Shown piece after piece: positions 3,541 to 5,176 of a DNA stretch of 5,176 nucleotides. The position numbers were made by a program, and so were the translations under genes. The stretch is taken from contig JALUZN010000508.1 in NCBI GenBank assembly GCA_027011835.1, forward strand, positions 1-5,176, read 5' to 3'. Under the pieces are notes generated by a model. It had not been told where the DNA came from. It searched no databases and saw nothing but the letters and a program-made list of their open reading frames with translations. This stretch comes from Draconibacterium sp. GTDB taxonomy: Bacteria; Bacteroidota; Bacteroidia; Bacteroidales; Prolixibacteraceae. How positions within the stretch are numbered: the first letter of the stretch is position 1; each line of letters begins with the position of its first letter.

Positions 3541-5176
3541 TTAATTTATCGCATTTACATACTCACAGTTTATAACCTTTTCAACAAAATCGAGAGGAAA
3601 ATAGTAGTAATGATTCGAAGCTTCGAAACCAATTCGCGAATCGGCTTTGCTAAGCTGATACATCTGTTTGGCCAACTCAATTTCGCTAGTAACAATTGTT
3701 TTAATTGAATGAGTTGCAATTTTTATTTCCTTATCATTCAATTCACCCGAGAGCATTTTATCGCGCAACAGAATAAACTGTATTTGGTTTGCCACACTTT
3801 GAAAATGGTTCCACGCTGTTTTTGCAAAACGGTAATCTTCTACGGCATTCGCTTTTTGCGTTTCGGTTTCCGCAAGTTCAACAGCTCGTTTAAAATGTGG
3901 CAATCCGCTCTCCCACTTTTCAGCCAGTTTTGCAAACTGATTTTGAAGAGCATTGGGAGAATACGCACCGCACCAGCCACTTAAATCGTCGAAAGGGAAA
4001 CCCAGCATTGTCGATTTCAATCCCGTTGGCGACACAAAAAACGGGTTGGAAGCCCCAAGTTGCAACGGAGGGAAATAGATATTTAATCCATAAGGGAATT
4101 CGGTAAAAGCGTTGCTAAACATTTCCCACGCGGCCAAAACTTCGGGAGTTGCTTTTTCGCCGTATCGTTTTTTGGCCACTTTTTGCAATGCCTGTGCAAC
4201 CGTAAGTTCCGGGTTATCTTGTAAATATTTTGTCAATTCCATATTTGGCGAAGGATATCCTCCGAGCGACCAACTCAGCATTAATCCGTCGACATCCTGA
4301 TTTTGAAGGTTTTTTATGTGCTGCCCAATAAGGTTCATTACCGGCAAATATGGAATTGCCGAAAGTTCCCAGGTATTGTTCACCTGTATTTTTGCAATGG
4401 TTTTCAGGTTACGTTTTCTGGCAAGTTTCCAAAGGCGTTCGGCGCGTGGGCCCGGGCCAACTACCGAAATAGAATACTCACCCACGGTTGTTTCAACACC
4501 TCCCCGGTGCACAGGTTTGCTCCATTCGCTAACACTCATGTGGTACACATTTTCGGGAAGAAGTTTAATAATATTGGCAGCCCATTTATTTTTTCCCCAC
4601 GCCGAACCGTCGGGCCAGCCCCAGTCCCAAACAATTACTTTGGCTTTTGGATTACCTTCCCAAACCCCGTCGGCAATAATTTTATTTACCTCGGCAATTA
4701 CTTCCTCAGGATTTCGTTTCGAACAACGTGGACATTCTCCTCCATTTTGGTGCGACCAACATGTGGTTAAATTCTCGGAACCCGAAATGGTAAAAACTCC
4801 ACCCAACTCAGGAATCTTCGAAAAAATATTTTTTAACGACTCTTTTAACCATTGCTGAACCAGCGGAACACTGGTACACATACTGTACAGTCCGCGCTCT
4901 TCAACACCTTTTAATTCTTCGCGACCTTTAAAAAACGAAGGCGGCATTGCACGGGGTTCGTTCATATAAAGATAAATTTTAATCCCGTATTTCTGAGTTC
5001 GCCGAGCCAGTTCGCGCAAATTTTTCAGTCGTGTTTCGTGCCCCTCGCCAAGTTCAGGGAATATTTTGCTGGCCGTTAACTGGTGCAGTGTAACGTGAAG
5101 CCAAACTCCGTTTACACCCTGTTGTTGCAACCGTTGCAAAAGTCCTTCGGGAAACGGGTCGAGCTCGGGATGCAGC
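3541..5176 (-). CDS. Glycoside-hydrolase-like protein (GH20-like TIM barrel suspected), 5' truncated by window
   Basis: The frame is open to the right edge; the TTG at 5137-5139 is an internal Leu, and 12 further residues (LHPELDPFPEGL) are readable upstream, giving 544 visible residues. A (beta/alpha)8 barrel is suggested by repeated strand-type segments: GVNGVWLHVTLHQL, KIYLYMNEPRAMP (visible residues ~66-77), LGGVFTISGSEN (~124-135), KVIVWDWGWPDG (~179-190) and DVDGLMLSWSLGGYPSPN (~294-311). A cysteine cluster, C-x8-C-x2-C in TTCWSHQNGGECPRCSKR, follows the SGSEN motif. Such Cys-rich loops after an acidic strand end occur, to my recollection, in GH20-like and DUF4838-type proteins. Glu in SGSEN, or other barrel acids, are candidate catalytic residues, not established. 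The C-terminal ~180 residues look helical, with alternating Leu/Ala/Lys stretches. The N-terminus and any signal peptide are outside the window, so location is unknown; substrate cannot be assigned. A carbohydrate-degradation role is inferred. Confidence 0.6.
   Translation of the reverse strand, partial: LHPELDPFPEGLLQRLQQQGVNGVWLHVTLHQLTASKIFPELGEGHETRLKNLRELARRTQKYGIKIYLYMNEPRAMPPSFFKGREELKGVEERGLYSMCTSVPLVQQWLKESLKNIFSKIPELGGVFTISGSENLTTCWSHQNGGECPRCSKRNPEEVIAEVNKIIADGVWEGNPKAKVIVWDWGWPDGSAWGKNKWAANIIKLLPENVYHMSVSEWSKPVHRGGVETTVGEYSISVVGPGPRAERLWKLARKRNLKTIAKIQVNNTWELSAIPYLPVMNLIGQHIKNLQNQDVDGLMLSWSLGGYPSPNMELTKYLQDNPELTVAQALQKVAKKRYGEKATPEVLAAWEMFSNAFTEFPYGLNIYFPPLQLGASNPFFVSPTGLKSTMLGFPFDDLSGWCGAYSPNALQNQFAKLAEKWESGLPHFKRAVELAETETQKANAVEDYRFAKTAWNHFQSVANQIQFILLRDKMLSGELNDKEIKIATHSIKTIVTSEIELAKQMYQLSKADSRIGFEASNHYYYFPLDFVEKVINCEYVNAIN

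Noticed and set aside
4303..4858. Two plus-strand open frames (155 and 180 residues) inside the glycoside-hydrolase-like gene
   Set aside because: They are antisense to a coherent enzyme-like reading frame and have no recognisable domain; they are shadow frames.
5137..5139. TTG as the start of the glycoside-hydrolase-like gene
   Set aside because: The frame stays open and protein-like (DPFPEGLLQRL) up to the window edge, so this is an internal Leu codon and the gene is truncated.

Overview
The window looks like chromosomal DNA of a Bacteroidota member, most likely the Marinilabiliales/Prolixibacteraceae side. I base this on the gene content (an aminoglycoside-phosphotransferase-like domain fused to a RapZ C-terminal domain, an architecture I associate with Bacteroidota), moderate AT-richness, A/T-rich start regions without Shine-Dalgarno motifs, and intergenic regions full of short hairpin repeats. 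This is family-level recognition; no database search was possible.

Layout: (1) 1-665 is a gene-free stretch holding two copies of a 'gattgcttcg...cgcaatgacg' palindromic repeat and several short GC-rich hairpins. (2) 666-2093, minus strand, encodes a 475-residue phosphotransferase/RapZ-C fusion that appears to start at TTG. (3) 2094-2144 is a 51-bp divergent intergenic region with two weak, overlapping, back-to-back -7-like boxes. (4) 2145-2867, plus strand, encodes a 240-residue membrane-anchored YdcF/SanA/ElyC-type (DUF218) protein. (5) 2868-3540 is a second gene-free stretch with many hairpins, including a nested inverted-repeat island (2994-3168) and a ~140-bp imperfect inverted repeat (3305-3445). 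(6) 3541-5176, minus strand, is the 3' part of a glycoside-hydrolase-like protein; its reading frame stays open through the right edge, so the true start lies outside.

How the genes may work together: the RapZ C-terminal domain senses glucosamine-6-phosphate in E. coli, APH-fold kinases such as AmgK phosphorylate cell-wall amino sugars, and YdcF/SanA/ElyC proteins are linked to envelope integrity. A shared link to amino-sugar or peptidoglycan metabolism is therefore plausible for the divergent pair, but it is inference. The glycoside-hydrolase-like gene is convergent with the DUF218 gene and separated from it by the repeat region, so it is probably a separate transcription unit.

The most distinctive content is the hairpin family. 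At least six copies share the asymmetric foot '(AT)TATCCTTTG' followed by a 20-nt hairpin that begins CCG and ends CGG, while the inner stem and the 4-nt loop (TAAA/TTTA/TTCA) vary with pairing maintained. Copies are often placed as inverted pairs with the foot pointing outward. This resembles REP/BIME elements mobilised by REP-associated (RAYT, IS200/IS605-like) transposases, but no transposase lies in the window.
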